DNA of 64,000 bases from an uncultured Coriobacteriaceae bacterium (GCA_902798915.1 CADBYM010000013.1:1-64000); one strand, 5' to 3'. Numbered from the stretch's first letter, positions 16,203 through 24,153 are shown. Numbers and translations are program-made. Notes: a model not told the origin generated them from the sequence alone.

Positions 16203-17426
16203 TTGGGCCTTTTCGACACGATATTTCACCGACGCAAGCCGCCCCAGCTCACGGAGCTGGTAGTCACCGGCGGGAGCGGCGGCTTCGGCTACCATGGCGG
16301 CGACCCATGGGCAAGCGACGTATACCGCGCGGGAGTGGACGCGATAGCGCGCATAGCGGCTAAGTTCGTGCTTCAGCCCACGGTGAGCTTCAGCGACGGC
16401 ACAACGGCCAACTGCGACGAAAGGCTTAGCCACCTTCTCCAAGTGAAGCCGAACCATTATCAAACTTCTTATGATTATTTGTATCAGCTCTTTTCTACGC
16501 TGTACGTGAAGAATAACGCATATGCGTATATACAACGAAATGCCATAGGGCAAGTCGTCGCTATTTACCCCTTGCACGTCTCGCAAGTGCGGCACTTCGA
16601 GGACGCGAACGGTATTCTATATAGCGCGTTTACGTTCTCAAATGGCAAATCGTTTGTGTGCCCATACTCAGATGTGATTCACCTTCGCCGCCACCTGAAC
16701 ACGAGAGACATCGACGGCGACACAAACTCACCCATCGACGCGGGCATCAGCCTCACGGAGTCAATGAACCGCGGCATCGAGGCGAGCATCCGCACGGCAG
16801 GGCAGCTCAAGGGCATCGTGAAGGTGCCCGGTTCTGTGAGCGCGACGAAGCTGGCTGAGCTCAAGGCAGAGTTCGAGGCCACCTATTTGTCACCGGCCAA
16901 CGCTGGCGGCGTCGTGACCTCGGACGCGACATTCGAGTTCATCCCCATTGACAAGACGCAGCCGCCGGCAATCACCTCCGAGGACCAGAAGACGGCAGCG
17001 ACGAAGATTTACAACTACCTAGGCATCAGCGAGCCCATCGTCAATGGCTCATTTGATGATTCGACTTTTGGTGCCTTCGAGGAGTCCGTCATCGAGGCCC
17101 TGGCGCTACAGACGGCGCTGGAGTTCACGGCCAAGATCTACGGCAACAACCACGGCAGGCGCATCGAGTGCCAGACCTCGAGGATAAGGTACATCGGCAC
17201 CGCCAACAGAAACGAGCTCCTGAAGAACGTTCTGCCCATGGGCGCGCTCACCATCAACGAGGCACGCGACCTCATGGGGCTCGCGCCTCTGGCAGACGGC
17301 TCCTACCGAATCCAAAGCCTTAACTACGCCACGACCGACGTTATCTCGCAGTACCAGATAGCCAAGTCGGGCCAAGGCATAAAGAGTCTTGGGCCCATCG
17401 AGAAAGGGGCCGACAGTGACGAATGA
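16203..17426 (+). CDS. Phage portal protein (HK97 family)
   Basis: This 407-aa protein would form the dodecameric ring through which DNA enters the capsid. Family features include an N-terminal MGLFDTIFHR, the ASDVYRAGVDAIARIAAKF region, LYVKNNAYAYI in the stem/wing, and the late KNVLPMGALTINEARDLMGL segment typical of HK97 portals. The TTG start at 16203 follows GTGAGG. The length is normal. It overlaps the next gene by 11 bp. Confidence 0.93.
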   Translation: MGLFDTIFHRRKPPQLTELVVTGGSGGFGYHGGDPWASDVYRAGVDAIARIAAKFVLQPTVSFSDGTTANCDERLSHLLQVKPNHYQTSYDYLYQLFSTLYVKNNAYAYIQRNAIGQVVAIYPLHVSQVRHFEDANGILYSAFTFSNGKSFVCPYSDVIHLRRHLNTRDIDGDTNSPIDAGISLTESMNRGIEASIRTAGQLKGIVKVPGSVSATKLAELKAEFEATYLSPANAGGVVTSDATFEFIPIDKTQPPAITSEDQKTAATKIYNYLGISEPIVNGSFDDSTFGAFEESVIEALALQTALEFTAKIYGNNHGRRIECQTSRIRYIGTANRNELLKNVLPMGALTINEARDLMGLAPLADGSYRIQSLNYATTDVISQYQIAKSGQGIKSLGPIEKGADSDE

Positions 17427-17745
17427 CGAGCTCGTGTTCACTCGCCTTTCCGACGCCGGCGTTCCCGTCGCGAAGCTGACATGGGGGCCGTCGAAATGCC
17501 TGCCTCCCTTGCCCTACGCGACATATGAGGAGCGGCCACGCTCGCTCTTCGCCGACGACGAGATATACGCGACGGTGCCGAGGTACCGGGCCACGCTCTT
17601 CACCGCGAGCCCGAGGGACGAGGCAGTGGGACGCTTCAGGGATGCCGTCGCCGACTTCGGCACCTACATCGCACACCCGCCCACGCACGACGAGCACGGC
17701 GCGTTCGCCCATCAATTCGATTTCACGCTCGTGAGGAGGGGCTGA
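17416..17745 (+). CDS. Tail-terminator/head-tail joining-like protein
   Basis: This 109-aa protein uses the GTG at 17416 after AAAGGGG. The pattern LPYATYEERPRSLFADD, then RYRATLFTASPRDEAV and a final HQFDFTLVRRG strand, resembles the small siphophage tail-terminator proteins that follow head-closure proteins. Its place between portal and protease is unusual. In a tailless satellite it could be the interface that accepts a helper tail. The function is inferred from pattern only. Confidence 0.55.
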   Translation: MTNDELVFTRLSDAGVPVAKLTWGPSKCLPPLPYATYEERPRSLFADDEIYATVPRYRATLFTASPRDEAVGRFRDAVADFGTYIAHPPTHDEHGAFAHQFDFTLVRRG

Positions 17746-17747
17746 CG

Positions 17748-18335
17748 ATGAAGAGCAAAGAGACGAGATCGGCGACGGTTGCAGCAGCCGAGGACATGGT
17801 GCTCGAGGGCTGGCCCGTCGTGTTCGAGTCACCGACGACCATACACACGCCGACGGGCGACTACACCGAGATCATCCACAGAGGGGCGCTGGACGGCTGC
17901 GACATGCACGACTCCACCCTCATCTACAATCACGACGACTCACGTATACCTTTGGCGAGGTCAAACAGGACCATGCGTCTTGAGGTGACCGACAGGGGCT
18001 TGCACATGGTTGCGTCCTTGGCAGAGGACAGCCAGCAGGCCCGAGAGGTCTACGCCTCGGTCAGGCGCGGCGACCTCAGCGGCATGAGTTTCGCTTTCGT
18101 CGTACCAGACGGCGGCAGCCGCTACGACGGGGCAACAAACGTGCGCCACATAGACCGAATCGCCAAGGTTTACGAGTGTTCCATATGCCCGTTCCCCGCC
18201 TACCCAACGGCCTCGGTAGAGGCACGGGACGAGATGGCGGCGGCACGTGACGTTGCGAGGGCGAGCGTGCGAGCACGGGCCCAGAGAATCGTTGCCCTGT
18301 GCAGGGCGACCCGAATCATCAAGGAGATGATCTGA
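17748..18335 (+). CDS. HK97 family prohead protease (S78)
   Basis: This 195-aa serine protease matures the capsid by removing scaffold segments. The conserved His is in YNHDDS, and the Ser is in GDLSGMSFAF, the family hallmark. RIAKVYECSICPFPAYPTA is the typical substrate-groove segment. It is followed directly by the capsid gene with 2 bp between them, as in HK97-like modules. Confidence 0.92.
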   Translation: MKSKETRSATVAAAEDMVLEGWPVVFESPTTIHTPTGDYTEIIHRGALDGCDMHDSTLIYNHDDSRIPLARSNRTMRLEVTDRGLHMVASLAEDSQQAREVYASVRRGDLSGMSFAFVVPDGGSRYDGATNVRHIDRIAKVYECSICPFPAYPTASVEARDEMAAARDVARASVRARAQRIVALCRATRIIKEMI

Positions 18336-18337
18336 TT

Positions 18338-19555
18338 ATGGCACAATTTGCAAGCGCGGCGGCGGCTTATGACGCCTACAGGTCCATGCCCGCATCCACC
18401 CTCGAGGCGAGGGCAAGGGCAATCGACGCCGACATAGCCGGCAACCCGCAGGCCGACGTGGCCTCCTACAGCTTCGAGCTGGAGGCGATAGAGCAGGTCA
18501 TGAGCGAGAAGCGTTCGACCGTCACCAAGCCCGAGCCGTTCGCCTTCACCGCGACCGACACCAAGACCGGCGAGGACCCCAAGGCGAGCGTCGAGTACCG
18601 CTCGGCCTTCGTCAAGCACCTGCAGGGCAAAGAGCTCACCGGCGAGGAGCGAAACGCCTTCAACGCTGTGAACGTCGAGCGTCGCGACAGCGCGTTCAAC
18701 ACGCTTGGCAACAGCGCGGCGGTGGTTCCCACGCAGATGTTGGGCTCCATTATCACCAAGGCCCGCGACCGTGGCGGCGTGCTCAGCATCGCGCGCGGCT
18801 TCAGCATGCCGTCGAACATCGCCATCCCCGTGGCGACCCCGGGCGGCGCGGCCTCTTGGCACACCGAGGGCGCGAGCGTCGACAGCGAGAAGGTGAGCCC
18901 GGCGTCGGTCACGTTCTCCGCATACGAGATCATGAAGATCCTCAGCATCTCGGCGGCGACCCGAACCATGAGCATCGACGCCTTCGAAAGCTACCTCTCC
19001 GAGGAGCTGAGCGCCTCGATCATGCAGACCCTGGGCGTCGCGATGCTCACCGGCACCGGCGAGGGCGAGGGCACCGGGCTCCTCTCGGGCGTCGAGTGGG
19101 TCACGGCCGACGACGCGAGCGAGGGCGACACGGTCAACGCGCTCCAGTTCACCGACGAGCTGACCTACCATGACGTTCTCGCGCTCATCTCCACGCTGCA
19201 TCGCGGCTACTCCATGGGCGCGTCGTTTGTCATGAGCAACCAGACGCTTTACAGCCACGTCTACGGCCTGAGCGACCACAACGACCACCCCATCTACGTT
19301 GCCGACGTGGTGCAGTCGGGCAAGTCCAAGATCCTTGGCTTCCCCGTGGTGGTCGACGACTTCATGCCCAACGGCGAAATCCTCTTTGGCGACTTCAGCT
19401 ATCTGGCTTATAACTTGCCATCCGGCATCGCGCTCGACTCGAGCGCGGAGTCTAACTTCCATCGTGGCTTGATCGACTACCGCGGCCTCGCCATCGCGGA
19501 CTGCAAGCCCATCGTGCCCGAGGCGTTCGTCCGGCTGAGCAAGGTTTCGGAGTAG
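18338..19555 (+). CDS. Major capsid protein (HK97 fold)
   Basis: This 405-aa protein starts at ATG 18338 after AAGGAGATGA. The first ~100 residues are Ala/Glu-rich and helical (QFASAAAAYDAYRSMPA), like a delta/scaffold domain cut off by the upstream protease. The rest carries HK97 features: AVVPTQMLGSII, the E-loop-like segment, SFVMSNQTLYSH, FPVVVDDFMPNGEILFGDF and a C-terminal RGLIDYRGLAIADC. The length is normal, so the gene looks intact. Confidence 0.93.
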   Translation: MAQFASAAAAYDAYRSMPASTLEARARAIDADIAGNPQADVASYSFELEAIEQVMSEKRSTVTKPEPFAFTATDTKTGEDPKASVEYRSAFVKHLQGKELTGEERNAFNAVNVERRDSAFNTLGNSAAVVPTQMLGSIITKARDRGGVLSIARGFSMPSNIAIPVATPGGAASWHTEGASVDSEKVSPASVTFSAYEIMKILSISAATRTMSIDAFESYLSEELSASIMQTLGVAMLTGTGEGEGTGLLSGVEWVTADDASEGDTVNALQFTDELTYHDVLALISTLHRGYSMGASFVMSNQTLYSHVYGLSDHNDHPIYVADVVQSGKSKILGFPVVVDDFMPNGEILFGDFSYLAYNLPSGIALDSSAESNFHRGLIDYRGLAIADCKPIVPEAFVRLSKVSE

Positions 19556-19559
19556 CGTC

Positions 19560-19850
19560 ATGGACGGCATGGCATGGCTCTCCGTGGATGACATGGCCGA
19601 CTTCCTACGGGTCGGCGAGGAGTCGCACGGCATGATAGAGGCGCTGGGTCGTGCCGTGCCGCCCTACATCGAGACGGCCACCGGCTACCCTGCCGACGTG
19701 ACGGCGACGGGGCCCAGCGAGACGGTGAGGCAGATGGCGCGGTTCCTGATAGCCTTGTGGTTCGACCCGGACGGCACGGACAGCGACCGGCTGCGCAGGG
19801 CCATCGCCGACTTCGCGCTGGTCGTCAAGATGTCCGAGCGCGATGTTTGA
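19560..19850 (+). CDS. Head-tail connector (gp6-like)
   Basis: This 96-aa, largely helical protein begins WLSVDDMADFLRV and contains PPYIETATGYPADV and a helix with LIALWFDPD. This is the pattern of DNA-packaging/connector proteins of the HK97 gp6 type that form a ring below the portal. It lies 4 bp after the capsid gene and overlaps the HNH gene by 8 bp. Confidence 0.75.
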   Translation: MDGMAWLSVDDMADFLRVGEESHGMIEALGRAVPPYIETATGYPADVTATGPSETVRQMARFLIALWFDPDGTDSDRLRRAIADFALVVKMSERDV

Positions 19851-20145
19851 GCGCGACCCGGCGCTCGTGGCCTTCTACCACTCAACGGTGTGGGAGGCCA
19901 CGAGGGCGGCGTTCATGGCGGCGAGGATGCACGCATGCGAGCGATGCGGCCGACCCGCCAAGATCGTGCACCACAAGCGCCACCTCGACGCAAAAAGCGT
20001 CGGCGACCCCAGCGTGGCATTGAGCTTCAAGAACCTCGAGGCGCTCTGCCAGGAATGCCACAACAGGGAGCACTTCGGCACGAGCGCGACCGCCGAGGGG
20101 CTGAGGTTCGACAAGGACGGCAACCTCATAGCCATTGACAACTGA
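19843..20145 (+). CDS. HNH endonuclease (packaging-associated)
   Basis: This 100-aa protein has CERCGRPAKIVHHKRHL with the first Cys pair and the HH core, then ALCQECHNREHF with the second Cys pair and final His. That is a complete HNH with a structural zinc. In cos-type phages and in cf-PICIs, HNH proteins work with terminase in DNA cutting. It lies just before the non-coding gap and terS, a position that suits such a role. Confidence 0.9.
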   Translation: MFERDPALVAFYHSTVWEATRAAFMAARMHACERCGRPAKIVHHKRHLDAKSVGDPSVALSFKNLEALCQECHNREHFGTSATAEGLRFDKDGNLIAIDN

Positions 20146-20535
20146 ATAGAGTTTGTGTGTCCGGTGTGCCCGTAGTTGTTCAATCCGTGTGGTCTAGGTT
20201 TGCGTGTGGACGGGGACGGAGAGCACGGAGGGGAGCACGATACACCGGGGGAAACACGCACCAACGGCAGGGGGACGGAGAGATCCCACGCACGGAGGCA
20301 AACAGCGGCGCAAAGGTTGCGGTACCATGCGCGAGCAAGAGCCGACGTGACCCATGCAATCCTGCTACCAGCATAACTCACGTCAACGGATTGATTGACG
20401 GCTGGCGAGGACATGGACCCTTCTAACCGGTGCTCTGCCAAACAGGCCGGGGCACATCGGACACACGGGCTCTAAAATCTGTACAGTATACAGAGCATAC
20501 GAACATAGCTCCAAGGGTAGACTATCTAACGTCAT

Positions 20536-20625
20536 GGTTTGGTTTGGTGTGGCCCGGCGTGGCGTGGTACGGTTTGGCGTCGCATGGCGTGGCGTCGCAT
20601 GGTGTGGAATGGCAGGGCATGGCCT
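20536..20625 (+). repeat. 90-bp array of 18 GG-headed pentads
   Basis: Eighteen consecutive 5-bp units run without a break from 20536. Sixteen begin GG and two begin CG. Units include GGTTT, GGTGT, GGCGT, GGCAT and CGCAT. The 5-bp period is not a multiple of three and the region has no gene-like start, so it is not coding. The regular GG spacing would allow two-layer G-quadruplexes on the plus strand. It lies between HNH and terS, inside a 937-bp stretch (20146-21082) that otherwise holds one terminator and no convincing gene. Confidence 0.75.
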
Positions 20626-20683
20626 CGAGCATGTGCCAGTGACCAAGAACACCATGACCAACGAAGCGACCGGCCCCAAACAG

Positions 20684-20712
20684 AAGGGGCACTCTTTGCG
20701 GAGTGCCCTTTT
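20684..20712 (+). terminator. Rho-independent terminator after the HNH region
   Basis: Arms GGGCACTC (20687-20694) and GAGTGCCC (20701-20708) are perfect, flanked by AA and TTTT. It lies about 540 bp after the HNH stop and 60 bp after the pentad array, so any transcript through the array would end here. Confidence 0.8.
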
Positions 20713-21022
20713 CTATGCCAGTCCATCGAGCTACACCTGCTATGCAGAACAGCCCAGAAAAACGGCAATCGACAAAGCCCGTAGAAGCCTTGAAGTGGTG
20801 CCCAAGGTCATACTATACCTTTTAGAAAAAATCGGGCTTCTATGGGCTTTAAAACACAGGCGTTTACCTGCGGTTTTGCTGAGCTGGATTCACATGCCGA
20901 GATGCAATGACAGGCGATAACACATAGGGCATAACCCCCCATGTGCCATGAAGAGGGCACAACCGGGGGACCGGCGGCGGCTCCTAACTATAACTCGACG
21001 GCGTTTGCTTTGCCCTGCCACC

Positions 21023-21051
21023 TTTTATCTGCTATCGAATTTAGCTATAAT
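21023..21051 (+). promoter_or_regulatory. Putative promoter of the terminase operon
   Basis: TATAAT at 21046-21051 lies in an AT-rich island 32 bp before the terS start. The -35 region at 21023-21028 (TTTTAT) is poor, which suggests activator dependence. A short inverted repeat, CGCTA/TAGCG (21060-21064 and 21072-21076), sits just before the ribosome site and could be an operator or hairpin. Confidence 0.4.
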
Positions 21052-21082
21052 ATATATATCGCTAATTCATATAGCGGATAGG

Positions 21083-21397
21083 ATGGACATGGCGCTTTCG
21101 GACATCACAAGGCAGCTCGACCCGACCCAGAAGGCCGTGGCGCAGAACCTCATCGTCGAGATCCGGTTCATGAAGCGTGAGCTGGTGAAGCTGCGCAGGC
21201 ACATCGAGGAGCACGGAGCGACGGAGCTCTTCACGCAGGGCAAGAACCAGTTCCAACGCCAGACGCCCGAGTTCGCAAGCTACATCCAGCTGGTCGCCCG
21301 CTACGGCAGCCTCCACAAGCAGCTCGTCGCGCTCGTACCCAAAGGCGCGATCGAGCAGGGCGACGACCTGGACGCGTTCCTCGCCGAGCTTGGCTAA
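21083..21397 (+). CDS. Terminase small subunit (P27-like)
   Basis: This protein has 104 aa from ATG 21083, with a second ATG two codons later. It is helical: a first segment DITRQLDPTQKAVAQN, then IRFMKRELVKLRRHIEEHG, and a long C-terminal helix ending in DAFLAELG. This matches small P27-type terminase subunits, which recognise the packaging site. It overlaps the large subunit gene by 1 bp. Confidence 0.75.
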   Translation: MDMALSDITRQLDPTQKAVAQNLIVEIRFMKRELVKLRRHIEEHGATELFTQGKNQFQRQTPEFASYIQLVARYGSLHKQLVALVPKGAIEQGDDLDAFLAELG

Positions 21398-23097
21398 TGG
21401 AGGCCGTGGACTGGATAAGCGAGTACCACCGGGCAATCGAGGCCGGTGAGGTCGTCGTCGGGCAGAAGGTGGCGACCATTTACTCACGTCTCGCCGAGGG
21501 CATAGCCAACGACGACCAACCATGGAGGCTCGACACCAAGAAGGGCAACGCTCCCATTCACTTTGCCCATCGCTTCTGCCGTCACAGCAAGGGCGCATGG
21601 GCCGGCAGGCCCTTCGAGATGGAGCTATGGCAGAAGGCCCTTACCTGCGCGCTCTTCGGCATCATTGACAGGGCTACCGGACGGAGATACTACACGGAGC
21701 TGTTTCTGTGCGTGGGCAGGAAGTCGGGAAAGAGCACGTGGGCGGCTGCGGTCCTGCTTTACGTCATGGTGTGCGAGGGCGACGGACAGGACGTCTACTC
21801 ACTGGCGAGCAAGTACGACCAGGCAAGCCTCATCTTCACCGAGGCGCAGAACATGGTGGAGCAGTCACCGTTCCTGCGCAAGCGCATGAAGAAGAGGCGC
21901 ACGGATCTCTACATGCCCGGCACCCGCTCCATCTTCAAACCCCTCGGGCGCAACAGCAACGGCAGCATGGACGGCCTCAACGCGAGCGCGGCTGTGGTGG
22001 ACGAGTGCCACGCGCTGAACGGTGTTGGCGGGCGCGAGATGTACAGCTCAATGAAGCTATCCATGGGCGCGGTCGCAAGGCCCGAACCGATCCTTCTTGT
22101 GACGACAACGGCAGGGACGGTGAGATCGGGGCTCTTCGACGACCTGCACGACCTTGCAATCAAGACGCTTGAGGGCCAAGAGATCGACCCGCACTTCCTG
22201 CCGGTTCTGTACGAGCTGGACGAGCCAGAGATCGAGTGGGACAACGAGCAATCATGGTACAAGGCTTGCCCGAGCTTGGAGCCGCAGGGCGCAATCAAGA
22301 AGCTGGAGGACATGCGGACGAAGCTCGCCCGTGCCAAGGCCGGCGACCCCGCCATTCGCACGGAGTTCCAATGCAAGGACCTCAACATCGTGTCAACGTC
22401 CACGACGGCATGGCTTGCGTACCACGAGTGCCTCAACGAAGAGCTATTCAGCCTCGATGAGTTCGCGGGCTCTTGGGCCATAGGCGGCGTCGACTTGAGC
22501 CAAACGACCGACCTAACGGCGGCGGCGCTTTTGATGCACAGGGACGGCAGGTTCTTTGCCCACATGGGCTTCTGGATACCCTCGGACAACGTGGCGGATC
22601 GCGTAAGAAAAGACCAGATACCCTATGACACGTGGCACGCACGCGACGACGGCAACGGGCCTCTCGTCCACTACTGCGACGGCAACACGATCAACCCCTC
22701 GGATGTTACGCGATGGTTCGTTGACATGGTGCGGGAGCACGACATCTCGATTCGTTGGGTGGGATACGACCCCTACTGCTCGCGCTACTGGACGGACGAG
22801 ATGGCACAGCACGGCTTCGAGATGGTGAAGGTGAGGCAGGGGCACCAGACCGAGAGCGTGCCGCTGCAGAACATGGGGCAGCTCTTCAGGGCGCACAGGA
22901 TCGTCTACAACAACAACCCGGTCATGTTGTGGAACCTCACCAACGCGGGCGTTGAGGTGTCACGCAACAACACCATAGCATTGAGGAAGGCGGGCCAGCC
23001 CAGGCAGAGGATAGATGGGGTGGCTGCGCTGATGGACGCGTTCGTGGTCTACTTCGACCACGCGAACGAGTTCAAGCAGCTTTGTGGGGAGGAGTAG
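21397..23097 (+). CDS. Terminase large subunit
   Basis: This 566-aa packaging motor has an ATPase domain with Walker A GRKSGKST (residues 107-114) and Walker B AVVDECH (Asp202, Glu203), followed by a coupling motif LLVTTTAGT. The RNase H-like nuclease part shows IGGVDLSQTTDLT near 360-375 and later acidic positions. The length is normal for HK97-type terminases. It is intact, so self-directed packaging is plausible. Confidence 0.93.
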   Translation: MEAVDWISEYHRAIEAGEVVVGQKVATIYSRLAEGIANDDQPWRLDTKKGNAPIHFAHRFCRHSKGAWAGRPFEMELWQKALTCALFGIIDRATGRRYYTELFLCVGRKSGKSTWAAAVLLYVMVCEGDGQDVYSLASKYDQASLIFTEAQNMVEQSPFLRKRMKKRRTDLYMPGTRSIFKPLGRNSNGSMDGLNASAAVVDECHALNGVGGREMYSSMKLSMGAVARPEPILLVTTTAGTVRSGLFDDLHDLAIKTLEGQEIDPHFLPVLYELDEPEIEWDNEQSWYKACPSLEPQGAIKKLEDMRTKLARAKAGDPAIRTEFQCKDLNIVSTSTTAWLAYHECLNEELFSLDEFAGSWAIGGVDLSQTTDLTAAALLMHRDGRFFAHMGFWIPSDNVADRVRKDQIPYDTWHARDDGNGPLVHYCDGNTINPSDVTRWFVDMVREHDISIRWVGYDPYCSRYWTDEMAQHGFEMVKVRQGHQTESVPLQNMGQLFRAHRIVYNNNPVMLWNLTNAGVEVSRNNTIALRKAGQPRQRIDGVAALMDAFVVYFDHANEFKQLCGEE

Positions 23098-23100
23098 CAA

Positions 23101-23448
23101 ATGCCACGGTACCAGAAGGACACCAGACTCGAGGTGTGGAGGGACGAGCCCGCCTACCAGGACGAGGCGGGCGCTTGGCACTATGCGGGGGCGTACCTCG
23201 TGGGCAGCGTCTGGGCAAACGTCAAGGGCACCGACTACAGCGAGCAGTACGCGATGAGCGCCCATTGGGCGAGGCCCATATTCAAGTTCACCATCACCCG
23301 CCCGATCTGGGACGTGACGCTCGAGGACCACATCAGGTACAGAGGCGAGTTCTTCGCCGTCAAGACCATTAACGAGCTGACGGGCAGGATCGGGCACGAC
23401 ATGGTGATCGTCTGCCAGAGGGACGAGAAGTTCGAGCCCGAGCGATGA
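23101..23448 (+). CDS. Phage head closure protein (head-tail adaptor)
   Basis: This 115-aa, beta-rich protein has GSVWANVKGTDYSEQYAM, FTITRPIWDVTLEDHIRY and FFAVKTINELTG. These are the pattern of SPP1 gp16/HK97 gp7-like head-closure proteins that plug the portal and dock a tail. It is normally found beside the connector gene. Here it follows terL as the last gene of the element. Confidence 0.75.
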   Translation: MPRYQKDTRLEVWRDEPAYQDEAGAWHYAGAYLVGSVWANVKGTDYSEQYAMSAHWARPIFKFTITRPIWDVTLEDHIRYRGEFFAVKTINELTGRIGHDMVIVCQRDEKFEPER

Positions 23449-23616
23449 GACACTTTTCATGGTAGCACATGCGCAGGACAGAGCCGCACGAACGCCACGG
23501 CATCAATCATCGTAGCGTCGTGGCTATGTGTAGATTCTGTGACGCGTAATCAATCGAAAAACTTTGATATTTGGGCTAACATGCAGTTGCGCAACACGCG
23601 CAACAACGCGACAACT

Positions 23617-23649
23617 TGCAGCCCAATCTGCAGCCCACATTGCAGCCCA
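23617..23649. repeat. Right arm-type integrase binding sites (3 copies)
   Basis: TGCAGCCCA occurs at 23617-23625, 23629-23637 and 23641-23649, in the same orientation as the three left copies. After excision the two groups would flank the attP core. The rest of the 260-bp gap after the last gene holds a GC-rich CGCAACA-type repeat near 23588-23612 and no gene. Confidence 0.65.
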
Positions 23650-23665
23650 GCCAATTGCGTTGCAT

Positions 23666-23697
23666 AAAAAAAGCAGGTAAACAAGACGTTTACCTGC
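23666..23697 (-). terminator. Element-supplied terminator for tRNA-Val
   Basis: On the minus strand, GCAGGTAAAC (23697-23688) pairs perfectly with GTTTACCTGC (23682-23673), followed by seven T (23672-23666). It stands 12 bp after the tRNA CCA end, replacing the host terminator that now lies 14 kb away. Its sequence differs from the host one. Confidence 0.8.
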
Positions 23698-23708
23698 GGT
23701 TTCTTCGA

Positions 23709-23753
23709 TGGTGGGCGATGCTGGATTCGAACCAGCGACCCCATCCGTGTGAA
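23709..23753. repeat. attR: 45-bp direct repeat inside tRNA-Val
   Basis: This segment is identical to 9644-9688. It forms the 3' half of the intact tRNA-Val(CAC), so the element restores the tRNA on insertion. The identity ends at the anticodon loop, where strand exchange probably takes place. Confidence 0.93.
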
Positions 23754-23783
23754 GGATGTGCTCTACCCCTGAGCCAATCGCCC
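23709..23783 (-). tRNA. tRNA-Val(CAC), integration target
   Basis: On the minus strand the acceptor GGGCGAT (23783-23777) pairs with ATCGCCC, the discriminator is A, and CCA is encoded (23711-23709). The anticodon stem CATCC/GGATG encloses TTCACAC, giving CAC. The T arm carries GGTTCGAATCC. The 5' half is host DNA and the 3' half comes from the element. Confidence 0.93.
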
Positions 23784-23850
23784 TTGCGAGTGCTTACTTT
23801 AGCACACTGTCTTCGGGCATGCAAGAGAAATTTGCAAACGATCCGCCAGG

Positions 23851-24153
23851 CTAAGCCTCGATCGTGAAGACCTCGGAGAGACCAGTCATCTCGAAGACCT
23901 CGGAGACCTCCTCATTGGGGTGCAGGAGCGTCATCGACCCGCCACGACGAGCGGCAAGCTTCTCCGTGCTTACCAGAACACGCAGACCCGCAGAGGAGAT
24001 GTAGTCGAGCTTCGAAAGATCAATCACAAAGTTGCTGGTGGATTCCGGCAGGCCATTGATGGTGGTATCTAGGTCCGGACTCGTAGCGACCGAGAGCTTG
24101 CCATCGAGAACGAGCGTTGCCTTGTTGCCGTCTTGCGTGATGGTAATTTCCAT
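23851..24153 (-). CDS. STAS domain protein (anti-sigma factor antagonist-like)
   Basis: This 100-aa protein starts at ATG 24153 with AGGGAG upstream. The whole length is one STAS domain: MEITITQDGNKATLVLDGKL strands, then DLSKLDYISSAGLRVLV, which carries the Ser usually phosphorylated by an anti-sigma kinase. It may act in a partner-switching pathway like SpoIIAA or RsbV. No kinase or phosphatase gene is next to it, so its partner lies elsewhere. Confidence 0.88.
   Translation of the reverse strand: MEITITQDGNKATLVLDGKLSVATSPDLDTTINGLPESTSNFVIDLSKLDYISSAGLRVLVSTEKLAARRGGSMTLLHPNEEVSEVFEMTGLSEVFTIEA

Larger units (their letters stand above)
9644..23753. mobile_element. 14.1-kb capsid-forming satellite-like element in tRNA-Val(CAC)
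   Basis: The element is bounded by 45-bp direct repeats, with the intact tRNA on the right and integrase next to the left end. Contents in order are: integrase, three small unknown genes, an excisionase-like protein, a primase, an SF3 helicase, an iteron array, a broken HTH gene, portal, a tail-terminator-like protein, prohead protease, major capsid, connector, HNH, a large non-coding gap, small and large terminase, and head closure. All are on the plus strand. There is no tail tube, sheath, tape measure, baseplate or fibre gene, and no holin or endolysin. Size and content match the cf-PICI class of phage satellites rather than a full prophage. A decayed siphophage is the main alternative, but most modules look intact. 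Confidence 0.85.

Noticed and set aside
20534..20920. Frame across the pentad array as a gene
   Set aside because: Its protein is a by-product of the 5-bp repeat (Trp/Gly/Val/Arg/Ala runs), with no ribosome site and no continuation of protein-like sequence.
9644..23753. Complete temperate prophage
   Set aside because: No tail, lysis or clear repressor genes are seen, and the length is far below a normal siphophage. The satellite reading fits better.
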